Assembly: GCF_018320785.1 (NCBI RefSeq)
Contig: NC_054867.1
Coordinates: 55,894,776-55,958,775 of the forward strand
Length of the DNA: 64,000 nucleotides
Source of the DNA: Cheilinus undulatus
Lineage: Eukaryota > Chordata > Actinopteri > Labriformes > Labridae
Direction: 5' to 3'
The position numbers were made by a program, and so were the translations under genes. Shown in pieces: positions 1-12,051 of the stretch (position 1 is its first letter; the number at the start of each line of letters is the position of its first letter). The notes below the pieces were generated by a model. The model had not been told where the DNA came from and did not search any database. It saw nothing but the letters and a program-made list of their open reading frames with translations.

Positions 1-273
1 TTTAGTGTGAAGCCTCTCTCTCTGACACGGATGCTGTAGCTGTGTTTGTGCATATGAGTTTACTCCTGGCTGACGTCTTTGGAGCATGTTAAAGAAGCAT
101 CAACAGAACATAAATACTGACTATCCCTCTGGGGTTTAATACAGTATATCTTCTTCTTCTATATAAACACAGATTATCAAAACCGTATAAAAGTTTTATC
201 AGTCATAATGACCCCAGCTGGTCAGGTCTATTATCCTGACTCTTAAAGTTAAGGCACATGTTGTGGCACTTAC

Positions 274-3200
274 AGGCACAGGGCATGTGGGGGAAAATGA
301 CGTCGATGTTTATCTGCAGCTTGTCTCCTCTCGATGTGTCGACGTACAGCTCAGGGTGAACCTGCAGGACACAAACCGTTTTAATACAGCAGCCATGATG
401 CTGTGGTGACGTGCTTAACTTCAGCTTTATTGTCCCCTGAGGGAAATTTGGTCCGCAGTCGGGTAAAAACATAAAACATGAGAAACACAATCACACAAGT
501 TTAGACAAAACCCTGAAATGGATAAGTACACAAATACCTAGAAGGACATCTGAGAGCAGAACCATCATTACAACAGTGAAAATAAAGTGCATCATAACTG
601 GTCATTTTTTAAATTTAAATTTAGTTGTGTGATGGCCTGAGTTCTGAAGGAATTTTTCATCCTGTTGGATTTACCTTTGGTAATCTGAATCTCCTGCCAG
701 AGGGTAGGAGCTCAAACTCAGCATGGAGAGGATGAGCAGGACACTGCATAATGTCCTGAGCCTTAGTCATTACTCTCATGCAAATGTTGACAAATCAGGT
801 AATGTGACATCAATGATTTTACCAGCAACGCTACACACATCAGTGTTTTCATTAAAAGACAGCTTGTTGTTGATGACCCCACCAAGGTACTAGGGGTTTA
901 ACAATTCATCGATCCGGATCAATATATCGAATGTCTGAGCAATGATTCAATCAAATCGATTGAAAGTATAATAATCGATTTCCATCACCATTTTTACCTT
1001 ACGCTTTAATTTTGAAAGTCCCCCCGTGTGCTTGGTTACGACAGTTCCGCCCAGCCACGAGTCACAATGGAAAGTGACTAAAACGGGCAAAAAGCAGTCA
1101 AGAGTGGCAAAAATGGGCAAAAAAGAGAAAACTAGTGGTATTTAATGGCAAATGGTAGTTGAAATGGACAAAAAGTGGCAAAAATGGTAAAAAGAAGGGG
1201 AAAAAATGTGATAAAAGTGGCAAAAATTGTGAAAAAGTGGTAGAAAAATTGTGAAAAAGGGCAAAATGGAAAAAACTTAGAGGCAAAACTTGGGAAAAAA
1301 GGAAACAAGTAGTATTTAATGGCAAAGGGTTGCTTAAATGGACAAAAAGTTGCAAAAAATGGTTAAAAAAAGGGCAAAAAATTGCATAAAAGTGGCAAAA
1401 ATTGGGAAAAAGTGGCAAAAAGACATCGCAAAAATGAGCAAAAAATGGGGAAAAAAGGGATATTCAATGATTTAAGGTGGCTCAAATGGGCAAAAAGGTG
1501 AAAAAGGGCAAAAATGGGATAAAAGTGGAAAAAATGGGGAAAAGTGGCAAAAAGAAGTTGTAAAATGGCCAAAAAAATATGAAAAAGGGGTATTTAATGG
1601 CATTTTAACTGAATAAGAGGGAAAGGCAGATGTTTAAGGACATTTGCAAACCAAAATATCCAAAATATGCTAACGTTAAAAATGTTTAAAGATCACACAT
1701 AAATGTTTGAACTGTTGTTTAATTTTTTTTGTGGGGTGGTGGTCCATCGAATGAGTGATTTCTTCTTAGGGGAGGCTCACTCTTCCACACTTTGAATACC
1801 CCTCCCTTAAACCTTTGGCAATAAAATTATCAAAACGTATCAATATTGTGTTTATTTCCTTTACGTGAAAAGTAACAGATTGTGGTAAATGGGTTCACAA
1901 TATCGTCTGATATCGATCGCAGGCCTCTAAATCAAATAGAATCGTGGCAGACTTTGTGATATCGTCAAATATTGAATCGTTGTTCTGAGAATCGATATCG
2001 TATCGTGATGAAACTGGTGATTTACACCCCTACAAGGTACTTAAAGGTGGTGACGCGCTCCACAGTTCCCCTTTAGTTACAATAAAAAGTGGTGGGTTTG
2101 GGTTCCTTCTAAAATCTATGCACATGTCTTTGGTTTTTGTCACATTTAGGTTTAAAAAGGAGTCATCGCACCACTGGTCCAGGAGCTGTGTCCTCCTCCT
2201 GTAACAGACTCACTATGACTGTGTCATTCACAAACTTCAGGACATGTCTTCCTGGATGTGAACTTCAGCAGTCGTCAGAGTACAGAATATATAAAATGGG
2301 TGAGAGGACACAGCCCTGTGTAGAACCAGTGGAGGAGAGGAGGACGTCAGACAGAGCACCGTTCACTTTAACGCTCCAGGATCTGTCTGTGAAAAAATCT
2401 AAAATCCAGCCAACAATACTAGGACACAGGTTAAAAGAGTGGGGGAAGAGCTAAAACATTAGCCTGATGCGCTCTTATATTTCAGTTTATTAAGTTAGTT
2501 ATATAAATATCGAGATGATGAAAACTATTGTTTTACTGCTTTCCAGCTGAACCACAAAAATAACAGACACCTTAAATCTGAAAACATGATACTGAAAATA
2601 GTTTAACCAGTCCTTTATTTAATTTTCAGTGTCTATGAAGAGCTGTAGAAATCATAGAGTTTAATACAGTACAGAATACCTTCAGCTCTAAATAGTGTTT
2701 GAGTTTTAAATGTGATGTGTTAACTACATATAAACCCAGATATGTAGATGAGAATATCTGAAGAACACAGACACATTCTTCAGTCTTAACCTCACAGATA
2801 CTCAGCAGCCTGCTGGAGTCAGAGTCAATGTTTGACTAAGCAGACTCAGACCGGTTCAACAGGAACTGTTTCCTGTTTAACGTTAACCTCAGGCCATCTT
2901 TATAGCATTAATATTTAGTGAATAATTTATTTAATCATTTATTTCTTTAACCACTTTAAAGAGAGTCCTGTCTATTGACCATGAACATGTTTTCATACAC
3001 ATTACTTTTATTCTTAACACGTCTTAGATTTCAAGAAGGGCTGAATGTTTGCAAAAATAATCTGATTGCATTTTAATATGCAATTATTTTTAAGTTCATC
3101 ATCTTATATATTTTTCAATAAATACAAACAATAAATCATTCTAAACTATAATGTGCACAATATTAGATAAAATATAAAACAACTAAAAACAAATATCTAA

Positions 3201-6200
3201 TTGCAATTATTTTGGCTCATATTTCAAATTTGACATTAACTGCTATACTGAAGGGATAATCATTTTCATGTCATTTTATTTAACAAAAAGCAGGAACTTT
3301 TATTCTAAAAAAACGTGAATTTTTGCATGATGTGCATAAAATCTCTGCTGCAAAAAAATACTAAACTGGTATTTTTACACATTCAAGTTAAAGAAAAACT
3401 GCAGCTTTTGGGATATGTAAATTGCAGCAGGCCATGTTGCGGTTTAATTTCAAGCTAAAGCAGAAAACATGAATTCAAAAGTCCATCACCAGCCTCATCA
3501 TACCCTCCATCTCTGAGTGGAGCTTCAGGCTTTGTCTAACCTGCTTACTCAAAGTAAGTCAGGGTATGTTGAGCTTATTTCATGAGAACCCCCCAACCCT
3601 ATGGTGGTGAATAAAACTCCCTGCATCCTTGACCTTTTAAAAATCATCCTCTTACTTTGCATGTGTACATAACATTTGAGTTTAAGAGGTTTAAAACATT
3701 CAGAAGCATTTTTAGTGCGACATCATTTACTCAAGCATGTGAGTAAAACAGCAGTATGTTATTTAACCTGTATGATCAGTGAAAGGAGCTGGTGTTAATC
3801 TGAAGACAGTACAGTGATTTAAATCCATTTCAGCACCACTTTTTTTGAAATACACACACTTAGCTATTCCAGCTGTAGTTTTCTGTCCTGCTGGGGAGGA
3901 TAACAAATAATCCATTCACTCACCTCTTTGGTGAGATAGTACTGCAGCTCAGAGACAAACAGGATGAACATGATGACGCCGCTGATGATAGTCACTGCAG
4001 AGACAGAGGAGCGGTGTTAGAATTCTGCAGAATTAATCTAAACTCTGAGCAGGAGGTCAAAGAAAAATCCCACTATCAGTCTTCATGATTCAGATTTCAA
4101 CTTGAAGGGGCAGGAGCTGCAGAAGCTGACTTCTTTCATACTTCCACCTTTTTTACCTCACATCAGCGTGAGATCATCTGTTTAAACCAAGTGTGAATAG
4201 AACATTCCTGAATTTACTGGCAATTCTGTTGTGGAAAAACTCAAGTTTTACACATTACAGGCACAAAACTGATGGTTTACTGTCATCTTCAAGTGAAAGA
4301 CCACTCCTGGGGAATCAGTCAATAAAGAAAGCAAAGTCAACTCTAACTACTGCCAGGCAGGTGTATGTCTCTGAGGGTTAAACAGCTGCTGGAGAGCAGA
4401 AATACAGCGGTGGATAAAGAAGAAGGGCTGGGCTGGTTTCTGGAGTAATAGGACTGTAGAAATCTTAGAGTAAGGGACGATCATGACGCCGGGACTTTGG
4501 CTCTCCAAAATAAAATCAGTTCACAGTGGACTTTAGTGCAAACTTTAAAGAAAATCACTGCAAGTGTTCTTGAGACATTACGAGAAGAATGGCCGGGAAG
4601 GGACAGACAACCAAAAAACACAATGCCTCAGTCCTCAGCTATCTGCAGAAGAAAGGGTTAAAACCTCATCTATTCTCTAGGAATGTTTCAGGGTGGAAGC
4701 GTGTTTGCTCGCTGCAGCACGTGTCTGCTTTAACTCTCGCCATCACTGCTTTCATACAGGGTGTGTTCTGCATGTTAGCTACGTCTTTCCACTGTCTCTT
4801 TCCACACGTTTATCTCAATGATTCTCCATGCAGGTGTCATGATTCACTGAATAACTGGGCAGGAAAACATCCGGAACATAAAGCATCCTGTACAAATGAG
4901 TTAAGTTCAAGTTTTATTCATGAAGAAAATGAGGAAGGAGGATATTCTGCATTTAACTGTTGGATGATTAGAACAAAAAAATCATATTTATTCCAGGTAT
5001 GCATGATGTTATTGGCAGATATGGACATGTCTGTGGATATTTACGTTTGATGTATCAGCTGTTAATTTCTGCTGAGTGTAGAAAAAAGCCTGTGAAGGTT
5101 TAGACAGTGACAGTGAAATCTCCTCTCTTTATCCTCTTTAAAGCATGGCTTCAGGACTCTTTCTGAAGTACATTTTTATGACTGTTGCTGTCGTCTGAAT
5201 TACATTTATATATCAGCATCCATATTAGTATTGACCAAATTAATCTATAAATATCATTAGATAATACTGACAAAAATCAAATATCATGCATCGCTGATTC
5301 ATTCATAAATTTACTTCATTTCTTAAAATAAAAGATGGCTTGATAGTTTAGTATAATCCCATCCTTAATAAACACACAAAAATATGAACTGTATTAGCTT
5401 ACATCTAAATTACTTTGTACTACATCATGCAGCTACTTCTATTTTGGTTAAATATAGTAAATAAAACAGCAGTTTAAACTGTAAAGATCTTTAGACATGT
5501 AATAAACAAATCCTGACCTGTAAATCTGCACATTCACTCTTCACTAGGGAATGTTAGAACTAGATCATTCTGTCTTGACTTCACCAACTGTCAGCGTGCA
5601 TGGAGGATGAATAAAGGTGTTCTCTGAACTACAAGTGTTGCTGGAGCTTTCTGTTTTCTAGAATTATTAGCAAAATTGCTTCTTTTGAATTTATTATTAT
5701 GTGCAATTGGACGCAGTGCAATATGGATCAATGCAATATAGGGATATGTGCAATATTAATCGGTGCAATACAGGAATCTGTGCAATAGGAATTGGTGCAA
5801 TATAGGGGTAGGTCCAATTAGACTCAGTGCAAAACAAGGGTATGTTCACCACAGATCAAGTCTGGCTCATCTGATGTGTTATTGTTGTTTGTTTGTACTA
5901 ACATGATCCTTCAGTCACAGTTTTTGTTCTTGTTCACGGTTGTGTCCTGTGTGTAAATATTTTGAGTATATGCTTTATTTCTCACATCAACCTGCCAGGG
6001 GGTCTGCGGATGGAAATTAGCCTTGGGCTACAATCTGGCATATTTACATTTTTTAAAATGTTCATTAATAAGTATTGTTCCCCCTTTAATAAATAAATAA
6101 ATAAATAAATTATTCACAGAGGGAAAAAACAGTAAATGTATTTTTTTTGACTGAATTGTACCCACATATAAAAAGATTTTCCACAACTAATGAATGCATC

Positions 6201-9200
6201 AAAACTTTCTGGAAACTCCAAAAGTTTTCATTCAGTTTGGGTCCCAACCTCCTCTGTGGTCACCAGGATATGCTTTAGAGGCAGAGGCAAGGACTTGAAG
6301 GGAGGGTCTAGGACAGTGATACTCAACATGTGGCTCTTTTGTGATGATTTGTGGCTCCTTTATGTCTTAATTTGAAACATTATTCCCCCAGAAAACCTTT
6401 AAAAAGGGAAACTTTGACCTCAGAAATTATCCATTGAAGTCACTTTAATCAGTTTGAATCCCCACATTTATACAGTTGGCTCTAATTGTCAGCCTTTACT
6501 TTTTCTCTGTATATTTCCATCTTGTTTTCAATTTTTTGCCAATTTTAATCCATTTTCACTGCTTTAAGCCCACATTTGCCATTTCTTTTTGCCCATTTTA
6601 CCACTTCTGTCCAGTCTTTGCCACCAGTTTTTTGCCTCTTTTATCCTGCGTCTGTTATTTACGATTTTTTCCCTTCTTTGCCATTTTTCGCCCATTTAAG
6701 CCAAGTTTTGCCATGAAATGCCACTGATTTCAGCATTCTTGCCACTCTTTGCTGCTTTTTGACCATTTTTCTCACATTTTAGTCCATTTCAGTCACTTTT
6801 ACACTCACTTTTTTTGGCCATGTTTTTGCCACCTGGATTGAAATGTTTTTCCCTTTTCACCCCTGTTCTGCCATTTTATGCCTATTTCTTCCCTTTTTGA
6901 CTTTTTTAGTGCCACTTTAATCAGTTTTTGCCACTTTTCACCACTTACATTGTGGCTCTTACAAAGGTATTTTTCAATAATTTGGCCCTTTGGTGGAGCA
7001 GGGTTGAGTAACGCTTGTCTGTTCTTTCCGACTCAGAAATATTGCTCAACTCAGACACATTGTTTCTACAGCTCAGATGGAGATGGTTATTCACACACTC
7101 ATTTCCTCCAGTTTAGACTACTGTAACTCACTTTTCACCTGTCTCAGTAAAACACCTATAAACCGTCTACAACTAGTTCAAAACGCTGCAGCCAGACTAC
7201 TTACCAAGTCCTCAAAAAGGTCACACATCACACCAATTCTGTATTCTCTCCACTGGCTTCCCGTACATTTTGGAGGACATTTTAAGATCCTTATGTTTAC
7301 TTTTAAAGCCCTGCACGGTCCGGCACCAGCCTACATTACTGAACTCTTAAAACCGTACAATCCCAGCAGGACTCTTCGGTTCTCTGATCAGGACCTGCTG
7401 GTTGTTCCACACTCCAGACTGAAAACTAAAGGAGACTGTGAGTTTAAGGTCATTGCTCCAGCTCTTTGGAAGTCACTTCCATTGGGTTTAAAATCAGTAG
7501 ACACCGTTGATTCATTTAAAAAGCAACTTAAGACCTACTTGTTTGGTCCGGCCTTTACCTAGTTTGTTGTGTCGTACTGTGTATTCTTTTATTGTACCTT
7601 TGCATCATTGCCTGTGTTTTCCTTTATCTCCTTTATAAAGCACTTTGTGACTCTGTTGTTCTTGAAAGGTGCTTTATAAATAAACTTATTTTTATTATTT
7701 GGAAAACAGAATCCCATAAACAGACATATCTGCCGATCCGACTATCAAAATAAAAGAGAAAAGGGGAGGTAAAAGGAAAGGAAGACTATCAAGAGGAAAT
7801 GTGTGACATATTTGGTATTTTTGGTAAAAGTCAAGAAAATTTCAGATTTTCTTTTTAAATATAACACCTGTGTAGGACTTGAACAAAACCCCTTTAACAC
7901 TGTGATTACTGACTCATCCTGAAAACGAAGGTGTTAAGGAAACTCGGTGAGTGTATTCTGCCTCTGGTTTTGAAGATCAGCTTGGACTGTCTCAAAGATC
8001 TACCACTACATCAGGATAAACAGTCTGGCTGTTTCAAGTGTGTGCCACTTCTAAAATCAGTCCCTTGAAATGTCTATTTTTTATTTGTAAGTTATAAGTT
8101 TATGTAAGTTTATAAGTTATGTTGCTCCAACAACTGCTTTAATAATCATGATGCTGTAACAATTAAGGATGCACGATATTATCGTTCTATCGTATCTGCA
8201 GACATTAGCTTAAAAAGTAGGGGTGCACTGATCGATCAACCCAACAATCGGCGCCGATTTCCTTAATTTTGGGGGATCGGCCGATACTTACATATGAAAC
8301 CGATCTTATCCACCGATCTTATCTGCCTCTACCTACTAAAATGTGAAAAATGAAAGACTAAAGGAACTGATATAATTTAGCAGTTTGGACAGCAATGCTC
8401 TGAACTTTACATTTATATTTGAGAGAACTACCTCAGCAGTTAAAACAACAAGTTTGTATTGTTTCACGGGTATCAGCCAAAATCGGCAGGTCAGGCTTTT
8501 TAAAGATCGTCCAGAAAAAATTGCAATCGGTGCACCCCTATTAAAAAGGCAAATACCAGTGTCGATATTTACATCCAATAGTTTGTCTGTGGAGTTCAGC
8601 ATATATTGACTGTAAATGTTGTCCACAGGTACTAATAAGTGAGTGGAGTTTTAGGCTGAACTGACAGACCTATGTCAGTATAGGTCTATTTCTTTATATA
8701 TCCTCATTCTTTACACTTTTAAGTGTTTTTTTAGGAACTAAAGTCTGTTTTCTTGGTCATCCTCAGACCTTAAAGTGTGTCCAAAAGGACTAAGATTTCT
8801 TGTCCGGAGAGTGTCTTTAAAAATCGATATCGGCTAAAATAAATAAATATAATAAATATAAATATCGGCATATCGGATATCGGCCGGTAACAATCAGCCT
8901 GATGGGAGAAAAGGACATTTCTTATATTAAATGAACCCCTAAAATATGACTGTGAATTTCCCTCTGATGGTATAATACTCATGTTTGTGGCACTTAGGTT
9001 AAGAAAGGCCATAATTACTGAGTGTCCTTCACAAGTCAGGGAAATGACATAAAAAGTGACATTTCTCCAGAGAACAGATCCTCACTGTGGATATTTATGG
9101 TCATTTTACCAACAGCTCTGTCGTCATATGAACGTTTTACTGAATTATAAATGTTAAACGTGTGTTTTCTGCTGTTATTCAGACTCCACATGTGCTAAAA

Positions 9201-9436
9201 TGCTCCTGTTGAACCTGAAGTTGTTGTGTTTAATATAATATTTGGTCTAAATAGACAGATGATGAGGTTAGCCTTGTTGTTAGCCGCAGCGGCTAACAGC
9301 CTGTCTGAGTGAATGGCAGCAGCTCTGGGATAAATTAAAGCCTCTCACCGGTCGCTCCTCCCCACGTCTTCACTCGGAAATCCTCCAGAGTTTTGGGATA
9401 AGCGTCAAACTGTTTCAGTTTATTTAAAGTTTCCAT
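274..9436 (-). CDS. ergic3: ergic3, coding exons 1-3 (partial, continues off the left edge)
   Basis: This is the vertebrate homologue of yeast Erv46, a membrane protein cycling between ER and Golgi in COPII vesicles and acting with the Erv41/ERGIC2 partner in cargo retrieval. Coding exons are 9349-9436 (start ATG 9436; [20 protein letters not shown]), 3924-3994 and 274-361. Each is flanked by AG/GT, and the phases join exactly (29 codons+1, 2+23 codons, 29 codons+1). Exons 1 and 2 encode the cytosolic N-terminus and the first membrane segment ([14 protein letters not shown], about residues 33-46). Exon 3 begins the luminal domain ([20 protein letters not shown], then FPHMPCA). The next exon should begin with the last two bases of a Tyr codon and lies beyond position 1. 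Introns are 5.4 kb and 3.6 kb and full of transposons. Identity is secure from the strong match to the family N-terminus; only about a fifth of the protein is present. Confidence 0.95.
412..2420 (-). pseudogene. LINE retrotransposon fragment (Rex1/CR1-like reverse transcriptase), split by a hAT insertion
   Basis: Read on the minus strand, 2400-2041 encodes pieces typical of the reverse transcriptase of CR1/Rex-type LINEs: [18 protein letters not shown], then [15 protein letters not shown], then KTKDM. After the inserted DNA the reading resumes as [20 protein letters not shown]. The 3' end near 412-560 has a typical tail (ccctcaggggacaataaagc on the minus strand). The catalytic DD motif is altered (FVNDT rather than FADDT) and stops are present, so it is dead. 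It lies in ergic3 intron 2. The exact LINE clade is inferred from memory. Confidence 0.75.
891..2032. mobile_element. Non-autonomous hAT element with 8-bp target-site duplication, inside the LINE
   Basis: The 1,142-bp element starts TAGGGGTTTAACAATTC and ends GATTTACACCCCTA, which are imperfect inverted ends. It is flanked by identical 8-bp duplications CAAGGTAC (883-890 and 2033-2040), the hallmark of hAT transposition. Near both ends are ATCGAT-rich stretches. The centre (about 1090-1640) is a decayed array of gtggcaaaaatgggc-like units. No transposase is encoded. Removing it restores the continuity of the host LINE. Confidence 0.85.
2460..3920. other. ergic3 intron 2, no recognisable feature
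   Basis: AT-rich intronic DNA. I see no exon, RNA gene or transposon ends in it. Confidence 0.6.
3995..5690. other. ergic3 intron 1, left part, no recognisable feature
   Basis: AT-rich intronic sequence. A 153-codon open frame at 4589-5050 on the plus strand has no recognisable domain, no splice logic and AT-rich codon use. I treat it as chance. Confidence 0.55.
5700..6113 (+). repeat. Degenerate GTGCAATA-type repeats and a LINE-like 3' tail ending in (AAAT)n
   Basis: At 5700-5830 the motif gtgcaata(ta) recurs at about 25-bp spacing. It is followed by cctgccagggggtctgcgg and ggaaattagccttgggct at about 5993-6030, then by aataaataaataaataaata at 6089-6113. Many fish LINE 3' ends look like this. 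The reverse transcriptase is not present, so this would be a strongly 5'-truncated copy. Confidence 0.45.
6314..7016. mobile_element. Non-autonomous hAT element (CAGTGGTACTCAACC family), copy A
   Basis: Begins CAGTGATACTCAACATGTGGC and ends with an inverted match, GGGTTGAGTAACGCTT. It resembles the copy at 10294-11115 along its length, including gtggctc near both ends. The interior is a decayed run of tttttgccactttt-like units. A clear 8-bp duplication is not visible because an L2 fragment abuts the right end. Confidence 0.7.
7017..7700 (+). pseudogene. L2-type LINE, 3' end of ORF2 (5'-truncated)
   Basis: An open frame from about 7019 to 7562 encodes the C-terminal part of an L2-clade ORF2: [15 protein letters not shown], then [58 protein letters not shown] and a final LKTYLF. 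These blocks follow the reverse transcriptase domain in L2 elements. The tail gtgctttataaataaactta and AT-rich end match L2 3' UTRs. The endonuclease and reverse transcriptase are missing, so it is a dead-on-arrival copy, though its frame is intact and probably young. Confidence 0.85.
8218..8540. mobile_element. Short non-autonomous hAT element with perfect 8-bp target-site duplication
   Basis: A 323-bp element with ends TAGGGGTGCACTGATCGATC and CAATCGGTGCACCCCTA, flanked by identical TTAAAAAG (8210-8217 and 8541-8548). The interior is rich in CCGAT/ATCGG. It encodes nothing; open frames across it are chance. It lies inside another decayed element whose ATCGATATCGG-rich remains continue to about 8890. 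Confidence 0.85.
8549..9348. other. ergic3 intron 1, right part
   Basis: Up to about 8890 there are atatcggc-rich remains of an older terminal-inverted-repeat element (its left side may be the atgcacgatattatcg at 8169-8185). From 8900 to the exon 1 donor I see nothing recognisable. Confidence 0.45.
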
Positions 9437-9600
9437 CTTTGACACCTGAAATCCGCCGCTGAGAACAAATACTGCCGACAGATTCCTGCACTCCAGCGAC
9501 TCATCAGTCCTACGCTTTCACTTCCGGGACACGCACGGAACGAAGGACGGCTCAGCCAATCAGAGCCGGCCGCGTGAATCCATCCTGTTTTTTGTTTTGT
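9437..9600 (-). promoter_or_regulatory. Probable ergic3 promoter and 5' UTR
   Basis: Directly upstream of the ergic3 ATG the DNA becomes GC-rich against an AT-rich background. On the minus strand it carries an ETS-type site (CCGGAAG; forward cttccgggac at 9521-9530) and an inverted CCAAT box (forward gccaatca at 9555-9562). ETS plus CCAAT without a TATA box is usual for housekeeping genes. The transcription start itself cannot be read from sequence. Confidence 0.5.
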
Positions 9601-10293
9601 TTGACGAAGTAATAAAAGAAACAGAAACGAAAATTAAAACAAATGAAACTTTGGCACAAAAATTAAATACATGAATAAATAACTTATCTAAAAAACATGA
9701 CATTTTCTCTTCTATCAGAGAGGATCTGAGAGTGCCGCCATATTTAAAAAGCGATATAAAATCTAATTTATTCAAATGTGATTCTATAATTTGACATTAT
9801 TGTTCTCATTAATATTTAACTTTGTTCATTCCTGACTTTAAATTAGCAAGTTGGAGTGTAAATCATAGAGTTTGCATTTATGTCTATTTTTTTTTTGCGA
9901 CTTATTTTATCATCAGTTTATCATTTTATTTATTTAGTTTAACCGGCATGTTTTTAATTGAATATTTATTTTTCAATTATTCATAATTATTTCATTTTTT
10001 CTGGCTCATTACTTTACCATCTCTGCAAAAACACTTTGCAAGAATATCTTTTATTTGAATTCTGGGAATATTAAATTAATATTCACCCAGATAGTCCAGG
10101 TGAAGATCGCGTTTAAAGGTGTTACAGGCCAAAGGACTGAGGTGTCTGTAATGTGAAAACCACCTACAGAGTTAGAAATACAGATTAATCACATTTCAGG
10201 AACTTCAGTAGAGTTAGCTTTCTTCACTGACTGCTGTTTTAACTCTACAAGTAATTCAGGCCTTATTTTTACCTTTAATATACCAGTGTAAGG

Positions 10294-11115
10294 CAGTGGT
10301 ACTCAACCTGTGGCTCTGGAGCCACATGCGGCCTCTAGTGATTATCTGTGGCTCTTTTATGTCTTAATTGTGAATATCATTCCCCAGAAAAGCTTAAAGG
10401 GAAACTTTTTGCCTGTTTTTCACCATTGTTTTCCACTTTTCATTTTCACCCATTGGCATCCTTTTGTCAGTAATTACCACTTTTTTACTACTTTTTGCCC
10501 ATTTTTGCCCATTTTTGCCACTTTTTCCCTATTCTTTGCAACTTTTTCCAATTTTTGCCCTATTTTACAATTTTTTTTGCCACTTTTCGCCCATTTAAGC
10601 TACCCTTTTCCATTAAATACCACTTGATTTCTTCCCTCCCATTTTTGCCTTTTCTTTTAGCCATTTTTTCAAATTTTTTTTCCTACTTGTTTCCCATTTT
10701 CCTACTTCTTTTAGGCACCCTTTTTAAAATTTTATTTTATTTTAGCCCTTTCACCATTTCTTGCCCATTTAAGCTATATTTTGTCATTAAATACCAGTTG
10801 TTTCTGATGTTTTTGCCCCCTTTCGCCACTCTTGACTGCTTTTCTCCATTTTAGTCACTTTCATTTTTTTTTTGTTTTGTTTTTGCCACTTTTGGACCAT
10901 TTTTTTGCCACCTGTAACTCATTTTTTTCGTAACTTCTCACCCGTCTTTTTCCACTTTTATCCCCATTTTTGCTGCTTTTTGACCATTTTTGCCACCTTT
11001 AACTTATTTTTTTTGCTACTTGAAGCTGTTTTTTCCACTTTTCACTACTTAGATTGTGGCTCTTGGGACAGTATTTTTCAAGAATTTGGCTCTTTGTGAG
11101 AGCAGGGTTACACTG
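10294..11115. mobile_element. Non-autonomous hAT element (CAGTGGTACTCAACC family), copy B
   Basis: Begins CAGTGGTACTCAACCTGTGG and ends GAGCAGGGTTACACTG, with identical 8-bp duplications GTGTAAGG at 10286-10293 and 11116-11123. The interior (about 10400-11070) consists of many variants of tttttgccactttt separated by ccatttt. The open frames here are products of that low-complexity array. Same family as 6314-7016. Confidence 0.85.
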
Positions 11116-11123
11116 GTGTAAGG

Positions 11124-12050
11124 CACTCAGCATCGGTTCTTGGGTAGCTGCTGATATTCACATGTGAAATTCAATTTTTCTGGCTAGAAATAGATGAAAA
11201 AAAAAAGCTCAGTTTAGACTTCTTTTTTGACATGCAACACACCTTTTCCTGTTATGGAGAGTCCTAAATACTCATAAGTGTTTTTTTTTCCAATGAATAA
11301 AATTAAAATATGAGCGCCGACCTGCCTTAACCCCTAAATGCCCATTTATCATAGGGCTGGGTTGTTAAGAACCTCACGATTTGATTCGATACTGCTTTAA
11401 ATGCGTCGATGTCGATTCAGTAAGAAGTAGAAATACACAAATAACCTGCTGACAATTTGGTAATAATTATTTTCATGCCCATGTGAACATATTTGGTGGG
11501 TCACCTCACATTTTTGAGCAATAAAACATCTGGAAATAAAAATGTGCACAATAATAACTTATCTGAGCATAAGGAGAACAAAAGTAAAAAAACATGAAGG
11601 TTCTGTATAAACACTGAAAAACTAAAGTGCATGTAAACTTCAATAATATTTCTTTCCTCTTGTAAATTATAAATCACTTTTATGGGAACTCTATCTAATC
11701 AAAATGAGCAATAAATTCCTCAAACATATTATGGGGACAGACAGATAAATTATAAAAAAGCCTATAGTGGATTATCGGTGGCTAAAACACCTTAATGTAT
11801 CAAATGTGCTACAAAAAAATACATTTATGTAATTTTATAGAAATTTTTCTATTTTTGGATTTGGGTAGAATGATAAATAAATATTTCTGTTACATAAAAT
11901 GAGAATTTTCTGGCTATTATTTGAGTTAACAGGCTTTAAGGGGTTCAACTACAACCTGTCTTTGATTGTTGTCAGGGCTGGAACAAGAAGGGCCAAATAT
12001 CCAAACCCAGACTAGGACAGCCTGGGGCGATGCTTCCAGAGGAGCTCTTT
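11124..12050. other. Intergenic DNA, no gene seen
   Basis: AT-rich. The piece at 11353-11430 (gggctgggttgttaagaacc followed by gattcgatac and cgtcgatgtcgattc) looks like the end of an old terminal-inverted-repeat element, but I cannot find its partner end. The rest is unassigned. Confidence 0.5.
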
Positions 12051-12051
12051 G

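Noticed and set aside
1098..1572. Phe/Leu-rich open frames
   Set aside because: They lie in the low-complexity interior of a hAT element; similar frames occur at 6476-6727 and 10310-11099 for the same reason.
2137..2454. 105-codon open frame on the plus strand
   Set aside because: It is the antisense shadow of a LINE reverse-transcriptase fragment on the minus strand.
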